Position numbers and translations under genes: made by a program. A model generated the notes under the pieces. That model was not told where the DNA came from and searched no databases. It was given only the letters and a program-made list of their open reading frames with translations. Positions 1 through 9,025 of a stretch of 50,680 bases of DNA are shown piece by piece. Within the stretch, counting starts at the first letter, position 1; each line of letters opens with the position of its first letter. The stretch is from Syntrophorhabdaceae bacterium (lineage in GTDB: Bacteria; Desulfobacterota; Deferrimicrobia; Deferrimicrobiales; Deferrimicrobiaceae): the NCBI GenBank assembly GCA_009783195.1, contig WRHP01000009.1, positions 1-50,680 on the forward strand, given 5' to 3'.

Positions 1-230
1 TATGGCTTTCTTTTGTCTTGCCCAGCTGTATTTAAACTTCGTATCTTTCATCATCATTTCCAAGCAAAATATCCAATCTACCACCAGAAATCTGCTTTTT
101 CTTGATAATTGGGAAAACATCGAGGCCAAGCTTCAGTAATTCTGGTTGATTATAAATAATCTTCTACAGCTTTCTTACTCTCTAACTCACTCAAAGCCAA
201 GAGAATCTTGGCTTTTTCGCCCCTAAGACC
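1..230 (-). pseudogene. Remnant of a PD-(D/E)XK nuclease-like gene, frameshifted and with an in-frame stop
   Basis: Read on the minus strand from about 230 towards 1, the sequence encodes a recognisable protein in two frames. The first part, about 26 residues (GEKAKILLALSELESKK...), is in one frame. After a one-base shift near 150-160 it continues as YNQPELLKLGLDVFP and then GGRLDILLGNDDERYEV. A TAA at 32-34 stops the frame exactly where the family pattern YEVE(I/V)QLG would have Glu, and the frame goes on as IQLGKTKESH to the window edge. The G-R-x-D-I-L and YEVEIQLG pattern resembles a PD-(D/E)XK nuclease-like core. Two independent lesions argue for decay, although I cannot exclude sequencing error. 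The gene is also cut by the window edge. The family assignment is from memory of its motifs. Confidence 0.55.
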
Positions 231-362
231 TCAAAAGGGAAAATGGTGCGGGTCGTTAGACAACTTTCGAGCCAACAATCCCACTGAGTTTGGGAATTTA
301 ATGGAAAAGATTGACGCTTTAAATCAAAACTACTTACCTGTTAACTTGGGTTGTTGAGAGCC
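231..362. other. Junction between the nuclease remnant and the helicase gene
   Basis: An open plus-strand frame ends with TGA at 355-357, six bases before the helicase ATG. Its last 38 or so codons (KWCGSLDNFRANNPTEF..., ending NLGC) look like a protein C-terminus. Upstream, the same frame only runs antisense to the nuclease remnant, and no start is evident. It may be the tail of a lost gene that once preceded the helicase. No promoter was recognised. Confidence 0.3.
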
Positions 363-2948
363 ATGGCTATAAACTTGAATTTATTGAATAAACGAATTAA
401 AATGCGAGAAATGCGCCAAGATAAAGCCAAAATTATCATTAAAGGAGAAGACAAAACCCATAGTATTCGTTCGTATAGTGAACATGGCGATAAAGTGCGT
501 GTAGTCTTTAATAGTGGCAAAGCATATTTTTACAGTTCCGCTAATGTGATAATTGAAGACTCTACACTATCAGACGGCAACGCATCAAATTGCTTTGAAT
601 ATCTGAAAGGCATCGCTAGAGCCGTTGGGCTGCACGACCCACAAACAGGGAATATATTATCCAATCAATATGAAAAGATAGAATTTGTGGGTAAAGCGGA
701 TAATATGTTGGCTGCCTTTTTGACCGGCAATCTTCCCGATACAGATGGGGAAAAGAAATTTTCCACTATCTATCCGTTTGGATTTAATCATAGCCAAAAA
801 ACGGCGGTTGATATTGTTTTTGCAAATCCGTTAACGATAATTGAAGGCCCGCCTGGAACCGGCAAAACCCAGACTATTTTAAATATTATTGCAAATGCTG
901 TTATGCGTGGCGAAAACATTGCCGTTGTGTCTAGCAATAATTCCGCGACGGCAAATATTCTTGAAAAGTTAAAGAAATACGATGTTGATTTTATTGCGGC
1001 ATATTTAGGCAATTCTGAAAATAAACAGCAATTTATAAATTCCCAAAAACCACTACCTAATTTATTTGAATGGAGACTTAAACCTCAACAAAAGCGTAGA
1101 ATAACACATGCTATAAATAAGCTCTTTATTTCGTTGGGCGAAAAACTTACCAAGAAAAATGAATTATCACAATTCAGCCAAGAATTAGACTTGCTGAAAG
1201 TTGAGTATCAACACTTTTGCGACAGTTGCGAATATGACGACAATCAAGTTTCGCAGTATTTGAAACCTGTGTCCTCCAATAGGTCTATGGAGTTATGGCT
1301 ACTTTGTGAAAAATATACGGCACGCAATAAAAAACCATATTGGATCGGCAGAATTCTCAATCGTATGCTACGTGGCGTTATCAATGACGAATTTTATACT
1401 TTATCGCCAGAAATAATGGTTACACTATGTCAGAAACGCTATTACATGACAAAAATTTTCGAACTAACGTCCATAACTGTCAAACTTAGAAATGAATTGT
1501 CGCGTTTTGACTTTGAAAGAAAGATGAAAGAATATTCGGAATTATCGGCGCAATTATTCCGTAACAAACTTGCCGAACGTTATAAAGACGCAAAACGTCG
1601 CAAGTTTGATATTGGCGATTTACGGAAGAATTCAAAGCAATTTATTGAAGAATATCCTGTAATACTTGCAACTACATATTCACTTAAAAACAGCCTGTCA
1701 AAAAATGTGGTGTATAATTATGTGATCGTGGACGAGGCGTCGCAGGTTGATATTGCAACAGGCGCATTGGCATTATCTTGCGCTAGAAAAGCTGTAATTG
1801 TAGGCGACCTTAAACAACTACCCAATGTTGTTGATAATCTTATGGCTAAAAAAACAGATGATATATTCGCAGAATTTAACCCGTCAGAAGTTTATAGATA
1901 TAGAAATCATAGTTTGTTATCGGCAGTATCGGAGTTATTTCCAGATGCGCCAAAGACACTCCTACGCGAACATTATCGTTGTCACTCCAAAATCATAGGA
2001 TTTTGTAATCAGAAATTTTATAACAATCAGCTTATCGTTTTAACTGAGGGAAAAACCGACGATAAGCCACTTGTTGTTTATAAAACTGCGCCTGGTAATC
2101 ACGCACGAGAACGGGTCAATCAACGACAAATAGATGTAATCAAAGACGAGATTATACCAAATCTTAAAGATTATAAATCTATTGGTATCGTTTCTCCATA
2201 CAGAAACCAAACCAATGCTTTGCAAAAAGCATTCGCTGGAACCGGGATACAAGCCGATACGGTCGATAAATTTCAAGGCCGAGAAAATGACGTGATAATC
2301 CTTTCAACGGTTGATAATGAAATATCTGAATTTACCGACAATGCCAATCGCTTGAATGTTGCTGTTTCAAGAGCAATAGAACGGCTTATCGTTGTAATGA
2401 ATGGTGGAGATGAAGCAAAAGACACCAATGTTGGCGACCTTATCCGATATATTCAATATAATAATTTTGAAATTATAGAAAGCGAACTATATTCCGTCTT
2501 TGATTATCTGTACAAAAATTACCAAGAAAAACGAAATAACTTTTTGCGTAGCCGTTGGCGTATATCTAAGTATGACAGTGAAAATCTTATGTATGCTTTA
2601 ATAAAAGACGTGCTTAGTGATGACAATTTTATAAAACTTGACGTAGCAACACATATCCCGTTAAGAATGATTTTCCGCGACCTTAATACGTTAGATAAAA
2701 ATGAAAAAAAATATGCCGAAAATATCCTAACTCATGTTGATTTTCTTATATTTGATAAATGCGGTAAAACTCCGCGCTTGGCTATAGAGGTTGACGGCAC
2801 AGCATTTCATAAAGACGGTAGCCGTCAGTCTGAACGAGATAAGATGAAAAACGTTATTTTTGAAAAATATGGTCTGCCGCTTATTCGTTTCAAAACAAAT
2901 GAGAGCAACGAGCGTAGCAGGCTGGTTTTCAAGTTAAATGAAATTTGA
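363..2948 (+). CDS. SF1 DNA/RNA helicase with C-terminal nuclease-like domain
   Basis: A large AAA-type superfamily 1 (Upf1/UvrD-like) helicase of 861 residues. Walker A GPPGTGKT lies near residue 162, Walker B VDEASQVD near 455, the HYRCH motif near 536, DKFQGREND near 635 and the arginine-finger region NVAVSRA near 666. The last 100 residues hold IEVDGTAFHK followed by a basic helix and LPLIRFKTNES, the layout of DUF2726/Vsr-like PD-(D/E)XK domains, so a fused nuclease is likely. ATG 363 is preferred over the TTG codons at 351 and 354, which give no better ribosome site. The coding sequence is visibly AT-rich against its neighbours and stands alone beside a decayed nuclease gene, which suggests transfer, possibly from a defence or mobile region. 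Substrate and biological role are unknown. The nuclease call is less sure than the helicase call. Confidence 0.85.
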   Translation: MAINLNLLNKRIKMREMRQDKAKIIIKGEDKTHSIRSYSEHGDKVRVVFNSGKAYFYSSANVIIEDSTLSDGNASNCFEYLKGIARAVGLHDPQTGNILSNQYEKIEFVGKADNMLAAFLTGNLPDTDGEKKFSTIYPFGFNHSQKTAVDIVFANPLTIIEGPPGTGKTQTILNIIANAVMRGENIAVVSSNNSATANILEKLKKYDVDFIAAYLGNSENKQQFINSQKPLPNLFEWRLKPQQKRRITHAINKLFISLGEKLTKKNELSQFSQELDLLKVEYQHFCDSCEYDDNQVSQYLKPVSSNRSMELWLLCEKYTARNKKPYWIGRILNRMLRGVINDEFYTLSPEIMVTLCQKRYYMTKIFELTSITVKLRNELSRFDFERKMKEYSELSAQLFRNKLAERYKDAKRRKFDIGDLRKNSKQFIEEYPVILATTYSLKNSLSKNVVYNYVIVDEASQVDIATGALALSCARKAVIVGDLKQLPNVVDNLMAKKTDDIFAEFNPSEVYRYRNHSLLSAVSELFPDAPKTLLREHYRCHSKIIGFCNQKFYNNQLIVLTEGKTDDKPLVVYKTAPGNHARERVNQRQIDVIKDEIIPNLKDYKSIGIVSPYRNQTNALQKAFAGTGIQADTVDKFQGRENDVIILSTVDNEISEFTDNANRLNVAVSRAIERLIVVMNGGDEAKDTNVGDLIRYIQYNNFEIIESELYSVFDYLYKNYQEKRNNFLRSRWRISKYDSENLMYALIKDVLSDDNFIKLDVATHIPLRMIFRDLNTLDKNEKKYAENILTHVDFLIFDKCGKTPRLAIEVDGTAFHKDGSRQSERDKMKNVIFEKYGLPLIRFKTNESNERSRLVFKLNEI

Positions 2949-3104
2949 GAATGCCCTCTGGCTCCATAAACAAGCCTGGAATCACGAAACGAGGCTTGAA
3001 ACCGCCCAGAACTCAAATATGTAGCAAAATGTGCTAAAACTCTCGGACTCGTTCAAAAGCTTGAAAAACACGAACAGCATATAACAGACAGCTTTTTACC
3101 CCGG

Positions 3105-4304
3105 TTATTCGTGACGCAGCGCCTCGATCGGGTCAAGACCGGCAGCGCGGCGGGCCGGGAAGTACCCGAACGCCGCCCCAATCCCGGCAGAAAATACAAA
3201 CGAAATAACATTTATTCCCGGATCGAACAAAAACGGAACCTGGAGCATCCGCGTCAGGGCGGCGGAAGCAACAGTAGCCAACGCAACCCCGACAACCCCT
3301 CCCAGCGCGGCAAGCACAGTCGCCTCGATCAGAAACTGAAGCAACACCTCGTGTTCAAGAGCGCCTATCGCCAGACGTATGCCTATTTCCCTGGTCCGCT
3401 CGGTCACGGAAACCAGCATGATGTTCATGATGCCGATGCCGCCCACCAAAAGGCTCACAGCCGCCACCGCGCCAAGCAGCGCGGTCATGATGCGGGTTGT
3501 CCCTGTCAGCGCCTCGGCTATCTGCCGCGTATCCATCACAAAGAAATTGTCATCCTCCCCGCTGCTGATTTTCCTGCGCTCTCTCATAAGGCTTCTTATC
3601 TGTTCGGTCGCGCGAGAGAGCGAACCGCCCTGCTGGACGGAAATCATCAGCAAATGTACGTCCTGGCTGCCGGTAAGACGGCGTTGCACCGTGCGCAACG
3701 GCATCACGATGACATCATCCTGGTCACGCCCCATGGCGGATTGCCCTTTGGAGGCCATCACACCGACGACCTCGCAGGAAAACTGCTTGATCCGTATCAA
3801 TTCGCCGACCGGATTCCGGCTCCCGAACAGCTCCCGGCGCACGGTCTCGCCGATAACGCAAACCGTCTTGCCGCTACGCTCTTCGGTCTCGTTGAAAACG
3901 CGCCCGATCGCGATATCCCAGTTCCCCGCGCGGAACCATTCCTCATTGGTTCCTGTCACCGAGGTGGACCAGTTCCTGGACATGCTGACCGCGACCGCGC
4001 CCCTGTTGGTTGTAGGCGCCACCGCCTCGAGGCCGCTTATCTGCATGCGGATCGCCTCGGCATCGCTCTCCTTGAAATTGGGCACGCCTCCCGACGAACC
4101 CATGCGCTGCCCTGGCCGTACCATCAGCAGATTGCTTCCCATGCTGGATATCTGATCCTGTATGGACCGGGTGGCGCCGTTTCCCACCGTCACCATGGTG
4201 ATAACCGCGGCCACGCCGATCACTATCCCCAAGATGGTCAGGAAAGAGCGCAGCAGGTTTCGGCGAATAGCCCGCAGTGCGAGTAAAAGAGTGTTTAGCA
4301 GCAT
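3105..4304 (-). CDS. ABC transporter permease, MacB/FtsX type
   Basis: The inner-membrane subunit of a MacB-like exporter, 399 residues. A first membrane segment (about residues 15-40, SFLTILGIVIGVAAV) is followed by a long periplasmic MacB_PCD-like region. Three more segments make up the FtsX domain near 270-300, 325-350 and 360-385, with the typical SVTERTREIGIRLAIGA stretch after the second. In E. coli MacB the ATPase is fused to this part. Here it is a separate gene whose stop overlaps this start codon at 4304. This is the last gene of a four-gene minus-strand operon (outer-membrane factor, adaptor, ATPase, permease). The family uses ATP hydrolysis mechanically to expel substrates from the periplasm through a TolC-like channel. 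The substrate cannot be read from sequence. Confidence 0.93.
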   Translation of the reverse strand: MLLNTLLLALRAIRRNLLRSFLTILGIVIGVAAVITMVTVGNGATRSIQDQISSMGSNLLMVRPGQRMGSSGGVPNFKESDAEAIRMQISGLEAVAPTTNRGAVAVSMSRNWSTSVTGTNEEWFRAGNWDIAIGRVFNETEERSGKTVCVIGETVRRELFGSRNPVGELIRIKQFSCEVVGVMASKGQSAMGRDQDDVIVMPLRTVQRRLTGSQDVHLLMISVQQGGSLSRATEQIRSLMRERRKISSGEDDNFFVMDTRQIAEALTGTTRIMTALLGAVAAVSLLVGGIGIMNIMLVSVTERTREIGIRLAIGALEHEVLLQFLIEATVLAALGGVVGVALATVASAALTRMLQVPFLFDPGINVISFVFSAGIGAAFGYFPARRAAGLDPIEALRHE

Positions 4305-5026
4305 CAGTCTTCTCTCTTTTTACGAACATCGGAGTCAACGACTCCGTCCACAAAAGTGATTATTCGCCCGGCGTATTGCGCCATGTCCGGTTCGTGCGTG
4401 ACCATCAAGATAGTGATTCCTTTATCCCGGTTCAGGCCGCTGAGAAGCTCCATGATCTCCTTGCTGCGCTGCGTATCCAGGTTCCCGGTAGGCTCGTCTG
4501 CCAAAAGGACCGCTGGGTTCGTCGCGATGGCGCGCGCGATGGCAACGCGCTGCTGCTGGCCGCCCGAAAGCTCGGCCGGCGTGTGCCCTTCCCATCCGGT
4601 CAATCCCACCGCCGCAAGCGCTTCTTTTGCGGCCTCGCGGCGGGCAGCCGACGGCTCGCCCCGGTAGAGAAGCGGAAGCTCCACATTTTCCTGCGCTGTT
4701 GTCCGCGCCAGCAGGTTGAAGCCCTGGAAAACAAACCCCAGATAATGCCGCCGGATCAGCGCCCGCTCTCTTCTTGTAAGACGCTCTATATGGAGACCGC
4801 GAAACCGGTAGATGCCGGATGTCGGCGTATCGAGACAGCCCAATATATTCATCGCCGTCGATTTACCGGACCCGCTTGGACCCATCACCGCGACAAAATC
4901 CCCTTCCGCCACGGAAAAATCGATCCCGCGCAGCGCCTGGAACGCGACCAGCCCCTCTCCGTAGGTTTTGGTCACGCCGGACATCTCGATGATTGGACCG
5001 CCCGATTGCGCCGAAGCCGTCATCAT
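4304..5026 (-). CDS. ABC transporter ATP-binding protein, MacB/LolD type
   Basis: The cytoplasmic ATPase of the tripartite exporter, 240 residues. All the diagnostic motifs are present: Walker A GPSGSGKS, a Q-loop in FVFQGFNLLART, signature LSGGQQQRVAIARA, Walker B VLLADEPTGNLD and a switch His in VTHEPD. The LLARTTAQENVELPL stretch is characteristic of the MacB/LolD/SalX subfamily. Its start overlaps the end of the adaptor gene by four bases, and its stop overlaps the permease start, so translation is probably coupled. It should dimerise and pair with the permease encoded next to it. The subfamily is clear; the transported molecule is not. Confidence 0.95.
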   Translation of the reverse strand: MMTASAQSGGPIIEMSGVTKTYGEGLVAFQALRGIDFSVAEGDFVAVMGPSGSGKSTAMNILGCLDTPTSGIYRFRGLHIERLTRRERALIRRHYLGFVFQGFNLLARTTAQENVELPLLYRGEPSAARREAAKEALAAVGLTGWEGHTPAELSGGQQQRVAIARAIATNPAVLLADEPTGNLDTQRSKEIMELLSGLNRDKGITILMVTHEPDMAQYAGRIITFVDGVVDSDVRKKRED

Positions 5027-6318
5027 GATCTCCCGCCAAAGCTCTCAACTATCACCTGGGCTCCTTCGGCAATGTCGCCGGAGATCACCTCGGTCAGGCG
5101 TCCGTTGGTCACGCCAACAGTCACCTTCACGGGCGTCGGAACATTGTTTACCAGGATGTAAACGCGCTGTTCACTGCCCTTTTGGTCGGTAACGCGCACA
5201 GTCTTGCTCTGTCTCGGAGCGCGAGGCATCAGGTTACTTACCAGATTACTGCCCTGTTTTTTTTGCGTCTGCCCCTGTTCCGGCGGAACAAACCGCAGCG
5301 CGGCGTTGGGCACCAGAAGCACATCCTCCCGCTTTGCCACAACGATGTCCGCGGTGGCTGTCATCCCCGGACGCAGCGAAAGATCGGAGTTGTTCACCGT
5401 AAGAAGCGCCGGGTAAGTCACCACGTTTTCTTCCAGCCTCGATCCGTACGCCAGCCGTTTTACTTTTGCCGAGTATTTCCGGTTGGGCCAGGCATTTACG
5501 CCAAATGTCGCTCTTTGCCCTTCGCGAACCATCCCCACGTCCGCCTCATCCACGTAAACTTCAAGCTCCATCTGGGACAGATTTTCAGCGAGGGTAAACA
5601 GTACCGGAGCCGACAGCGAAGCCGCCACAGTCTGTCCGGGTTCGATCTTGCGAACGAGGATGACGCCGTCGATCGGCGACCGGATAATCGCTTTGGAGAG
5701 GTCCGTCTCGTCCGACTTCAGGGTTGCCTCCGCCTGCCCCACCGACGCGATGGCGCCGACTTCGACTGCCTCCGCTCTTTTTAGAGCGGCTTCCGCGGCA
5801 TCAAGCTCGGTCTTCGATGGAACCTTTCCTCCGCTCAGCTCGGCTACCTGCCGCAGTCTGGCCATGTCCGCGCGTGTTACTTCCGCGGTTGCCTGCGCCT
5901 GTATCACCGCGGCTTTTGCCGCATCAAGAGCGGCCTGTGACTTTAGAACCCGCTGTTCCAGCACGGAAGTGTTCAGTTGCGCCAGAATTTGCCCCTTCCG
6001 TACACGATCGTTGTTCTCCACTAAAACAGTCAGGATGGTCCCGGAGATCTCGCTTCCTACATCCACCTGGTTTGTCGGCTGCAAATTGCCGGTCGCCGAC
6101 ACGGTCACAACCAGATTTCCCTTCGTGATAGCTTCGGTCTTGTATTGCAGCTCCTGCGATTTGCCGCTCTTCGACTTTAAAAAAACGTAGCCCGCGACCA
6201 GCAGACCGATGAGGACCGCGCCTATAACCCACTTGCCGTACCGCCTAAAACCGGTAGTCTGTGCGCCACCAAGAATGCGGGTGACATCTTCCGCCCCGGC
6301 ACTGTTTCGCTCGCTCAT
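5023..6318 (-). CDS. Periplasmic adaptor (membrane-fusion) protein of a MacA/HlyD-type efflux system
   Basis: A 431-residue adaptor linking the inner-membrane ABC unit to the outer-membrane channel. An N-terminal membrane anchor (about residues 28-47, VIGAVLIGLLVAGYVFL) is followed by a lipoyl-like half motif (GNLVVTVSATGNLQPTNQVDVGS). Next comes a long Ala/Glu-rich alpha-hairpin (roughly 120-200), the second lipoyl half (IIRSPIDGVILVRKIEPGQ), and a beta-barrel region with LRPGMTATADIVV. This order is that of MacA-family proteins. The gene overlaps both neighbours by four bases (ATGA junctions), which supports one transcript and matched expression of the complex. A basic, Gln-rich insertion near residues 345-370 varies in the family and tells nothing about substrate. 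Confidence 0.94.
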   Translation of the reverse strand: MSERNSAGAEDVTRILGGAQTTGFRRYGKWVIGAVLIGLLVAGYVFLKSKSGKSQELQYKTEAITKGNLVVTVSATGNLQPTNQVDVGSEISGTILTVLVENNDRVRKGQILAQLNTSVLEQRVLKSQAALDAAKAAVIQAQATAEVTRADMARLRQVAELSGGKVPSKTELDAAEAALKRAEAVEVGAIASVGQAEATLKSDETDLSKAIIRSPIDGVILVRKIEPGQTVAASLSAPVLFTLAENLSQMELEVYVDEADVGMVREGQRATFGVNAWPNRKYSAKVKRLAYGSRLEENVVTYPALLTVNNSDLSLRPGMTATADIVVAKREDVLLVPNAALRFVPPEQGQTQKKQGSNLVSNLMPRAPRQSKTVRVTDQKGSEQRVYILVNNVPTPVKVTVGVTNGRLTEVISGDIAEGAQVIVESFGGRS

Positions 6319-7787
6319 GTTCCACCCCCGTCCGTCTGCCCTTCCGCATCATCATTTGAGTTTTCTACGGCGGACGCATCCGCCGACGGCCAACCTCCGC
6401 CAAGAGCCTTGTAGAGCCGGATCAGCGACGATGCGCCGTTGGCCCTTGAGATCGCAAGATTCTCTTCCACTGTAAACTGGGTGCGCTCCGTGTCTAACAC
6501 TGTCTGGAAATCGATCATGCCGCCGGTGTAGCGATGCCTGGCGAGCAAAGCGGCGTTGTTCGCGGCCTCGGCGGCTGCCTGCAACGCCTCCTGTTGATTT
6601 CTGTTTTCGGACAATGACACCAGAGCGTTTTCCACATCCTCCAGCGCGGCAAGAACGGAAGCCTCATACGCAATCAGCGCCTGCTCCTGTATCGCGTCAC
6701 GGATTTCTACCTGACGGCGAAGACGCCCGCCGTCGAAAAGCGTTCCGAACATTCTTCCTACGATACTCCGCGCGACGGCGCGTCCGCTGTCCAGCGCCCC
6801 AATCGTAAGCGCCTCAAGGCCAAGAGACGCATTCACTGAGAAACCGGGATACCTAGCGGCTATGGCCTGCCCCACCCGCGCGGTTTCCGCCGCCAGCTTG
6901 CGCTCCGCGATTCGGACATCCGGCCGGTTTCCAAGCGCCTGGGCGGGAATGCCAATCGCGATTGCGTCGGGAACCGCCGGAACCGGCGCCTCGGAGGACA
7001 TCATTTCACGCACCGCCCCCGGCGCCTGACCTAAAAGAACAGCCAGCCGGTTTTCAGCTTCGGCCAGACCGATGTTAAGAGCTGGTATTCTCGACCGCGT
7101 CTGCTCCAGATTGGTGCGCGCCTGGTCCACATCGAGAGAGGAGACAAGCCCCGCCTGATTGCGCCAATCGGTAAGCTGGCGCGTCTCCGACTGGCTTTCC
7201 AGATTCTTCCTCGCAATTTCCAGCCTCTCCATGTAGGAGCGTGCCGTCACATAATTGAGCGCCACCTCGGCCGCAAGCGACACCCGCGTGGCGTACAAAC
7301 TTGCTTCGGCGCCTTCCAGATCAGCTTTGGCCGCTTCGATCCCCCGGCGAATTCCGCCAAAGACATCAATCTCCCACGACGCGTCAAAACCGGCGCTGAA
7401 AAACACGCGCGTGTTACCCGATCCTGTTTCTCTGCTGCCTTTGGACCGGCTGCCGCTTGCGGAAGCCGTCAGAGAAGGAAACATCTGCGCCCCAGCCAGC
7501 CCCGCGCGGGCACGCGACTCCATTAACCTTGCTTGCGCCGCGCGTAAATCCGTGCCGTTTTTAAGCGCTTGTTCGATCAGGCTGGTCAAAACAGGGTCGC
7601 CCAGGCGTTCCCACCACCGGGAAAGCTCTTCGGCCCGGTAAGGCGCTATAGAATTATCGGCAGATCCTGTCCGGCTCCATACTTCCGGCACCGGCAGTTC
7701 CGGCTTCCGGTAATCCGGCCCGACCGTCACGCACCCCGCCGCCATAATAGTCACCGCCGCGAAGACAATCTTGCGCGCTCCGATCAT
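6315..7787 (-). CDS. Outer-membrane efflux lipoprotein, NodT/TolC family
   Basis: First gene of the tripartite efflux operon, 490 residues. The N-terminus is a lipoprotein signal with cysteine in MAAGCVTVGPDY, and the sequence then starts the family pattern YRKPELPVP. Two repeated outer-membrane-efflux halves follow, with alternating long amphipathic helices. Typical NodT signatures include NRLAVLLGQAPG, LGNRPDVRIAERKLAAETARVGQA and RYPGFSVNASLG. It would form the trimeric channel that receives substrate from the adaptor. A good ribosome site (GGAAAGGAG) precedes the ATG at 7787. The stop overlaps the adaptor start. The family assignment is secure; specificity is unknown. Confidence 0.95.
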   Translation of the reverse strand: MIGARKIVFAAVTIMAAGCVTVGPDYRKPELPVPEVWSRTGSADNSIAPYRAEELSRWWERLGDPVLTSLIEQALKNGTDLRAAQARLMESRARAGLAGAQMFPSLTASASGSRSKGSRETGSGNTRVFFSAGFDASWEIDVFGGIRRGIEAAKADLEGAEASLYATRVSLAAEVALNYVTARSYMERLEIARKNLESQSETRQLTDWRNQAGLVSSLDVDQARTNLEQTRSRIPALNIGLAEAENRLAVLLGQAPGAVREMMSSEAPVPAVPDAIAIGIPAQALGNRPDVRIAERKLAAETARVGQAIAARYPGFSVNASLGLEALTIGALDSGRAVARSIVGRMFGTLFDGGRLRRQVEIRDAIQEQALIAYEASVLAALEDVENALVSLSENRNQQEALQAAAEAANNAALLARHRYTGGMIDFQTVLDTERTQFTVEENLAISRANGASSLIRLYKALGGGWPSADASAVENSNDDAEGQTDGGGT

Positions 7788-7811
7788 CCGGAACTCCTTT
7801 CCGTCATTACC

Positions 7812-8018
7812 TCAATATAGGACATCTTCATAATCGCCTCGGTTCCGATTAAATACGGTAACAGGATCGGTGTTAAAAAGGAGTAAAGAGTCGTTCAAAC
7901 CACATATATTCGGGAAAAAACTTCGATGATATTTTAACGCTTTTTGCCAACCAGGATGGGACACAGCCTTTTGGGCCGCGCGGCAAACAGCGGCGGAAAT
8001 TATGGACAGGAATCGCAT
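7812..8018 (-). CDS. Possible small leader gene ahead of the efflux operon
   Basis: A 68-codon frame begins at ATG 8018 with a strong ribosome site (AAAAGGAG, 7 bases upstream). It ends 24 bases before the start of the outer-membrane efflux gene, whose own ribosome site lies in that gap. The product begins MRFLSIISAAVCRAAQKAV, which could be a short signal or membrane segment, but the remainder shows no recognised domain and the composition is not convincingly coding. It may be a small first gene or leader peptide of the operon, or chance. The ribosome site is the main argument in favour. Confidence 0.3.
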   Translation of the reverse strand: MRFLSIISAAVCRAAQKAVSHPGWQKALKYHRSFFPNICGLNDSLLLFNTDPVTVFNRNRGDYEDVLY

Positions 8019-8190
8019 CTGGATACTCCTTTTTAACCTTTCCCGGTTTTTAAAGCTTCCCCGCAATGTTTCCTTTCGAATCGCAGGTACAGAAATACCA
8101 GTTAAATATGACGCAAATGTGGAGGGAAAAAGGAAAAAACAATATCCGATGGCTAAATGAGCGAATGAAGCCGCTCAGGTTATAAGTAAA

Positions 8191-8224
8191 GGCTTTCGGC
8201 GAGAACACAGCCTCGCCGAAAGCC
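8191..8224 (-). terminator. Stem-loop terminator after the kinase gene
   Basis: A perfect 13-bp inverted repeat, GGCTTTCGGCGAG at 8191-8203 and CTCGCCGAAAGCC at 8212-8224, has an 8-base loop. On the minus strand it lies about 37 bases past the stop of the phosphotransferase gene and is followed by a short T-rich run (TTTACTTAT). It would end the adhE-kinase transcript before the efflux operon. Confidence 0.75.
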
Positions 8225-8260
8225 GGTAACTCAAAAACAAATTCTATTTAAAACTAAACT

Positions 8261-9013
8261 TTAGTACTCCACCACGTTGGCCCAGTTCAGCAAAAGCTCC
8301 TTTTCTTCCGGCCTGTTTTTAACAAGCTGGCCGGCCGCCATTATAGCCATCCATTTCTGCACGTATTGGCGCGCCGTGTCGCTTTTGCGGCAGAACAGGT
8401 CGAGGTATTTCTCCGCGCGTTCGCTTTCGCCGTTTATGTGGAATATCAAGTACGAACGCGCCGCGTCGGCGCTGGCGTTGCCGTTTGTGGCATGCGCCCA
8501 GTCGATGACGTATGCCTCGTCGGACGGGGTAACCATGACGTTGCTAAAGCAGAAATCCCCGTGGCAAAGCTTGGAATGGCGCGGCAAGCTGTTAAGGCGC
8601 GTGTGAAGTTCGTAGCGCGAGGTAGCGTTCAGGCCGCTCTGGCTGATGTAGGCGTGCATTTTTTCAGTATTATGGCGAAGCTTTTCCGCGGAGTATTTAT
8701 GCATCTCAAGCTGGATATCCACGAGGTGTTCCATGTAGGCGTCCACAGAGGCCGGATTTTCCTTCACAAGCTGCGACAGCGTCTTTCCCTCTATAAACTC
8801 GGTCGTTATGGCCCACCTGTTGTTGATTTTCTGCACATTCACAAGCTTTGGGATTTTAAAGCCGGTTTCTTCGACAATAGCGATGTTATGCGCCTCGTTA
8901 AACACATCGGCGCCGGAATAACCCTCGACGAATAGCTTTATGAGCAGGTTTCCTTCACGGTAAACAACCTTTGTCGGGCGCGTCACTATGATGTTTTCTG
9001 GTGTCGGGTTCAT
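8261..9013 (-). CDS. APH-family phosphotransferase (small kinase), co-transcribed with adhE
   Basis: A 250-residue protein of the aminoglycoside phosphotransferase/choline kinase fold. The catalytic loop is clear: LCHGDFCFSNVMV near residues 145-160 (HGD...N), followed by VIDWAHA for the metal-binding Asp. The N-terminal lobe has KVVYREGNLLIKLF with a plausible ATP-binding Lys. Members phosphorylate antibiotics, thiamine, choline, sugars or proteins, and nothing here decides among these. It starts 12 bases after adhE with a good ribosome site (GGAG), so it is probably expressed with the fermentation enzyme. That makes a metabolic or regulatory substrate more likely than a drug, though this is inference. 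Confidence 0.8.
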   Translation of the reverse strand: MNPTPENIIVTRPTKVVYREGNLLIKLFVEGYSGADVFNEAHNIAIVEETGFKIPKLVNVQKINNRWAITTEFIEGKTLSQLVKENPASVDAYMEHLVDIQLEMHKYSAEKLRHNTEKMHAYISQSGLNATSRYELHTRLNSLPRHSKLCHGDFCFSNVMVTPSDEAYVIDWAHATNGNASADAARSYLIFHINGESERAEKYLDLFCRKSDTARQYVQKWMAIMAAGQLVKNRPEEKELLLNWANVVEY

Positions 9014-9025
9014 TTTCGCCGCTCC

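Noticed and set aside
3111-4286. Long plus-strand open frame of 391 codons opposite the ABC permease
   Set aside because: Low-complexity, His/Arg-rich product with no motif; the minus-strand permease is complete and conserved. Antisense shadow of GC-rich codons.
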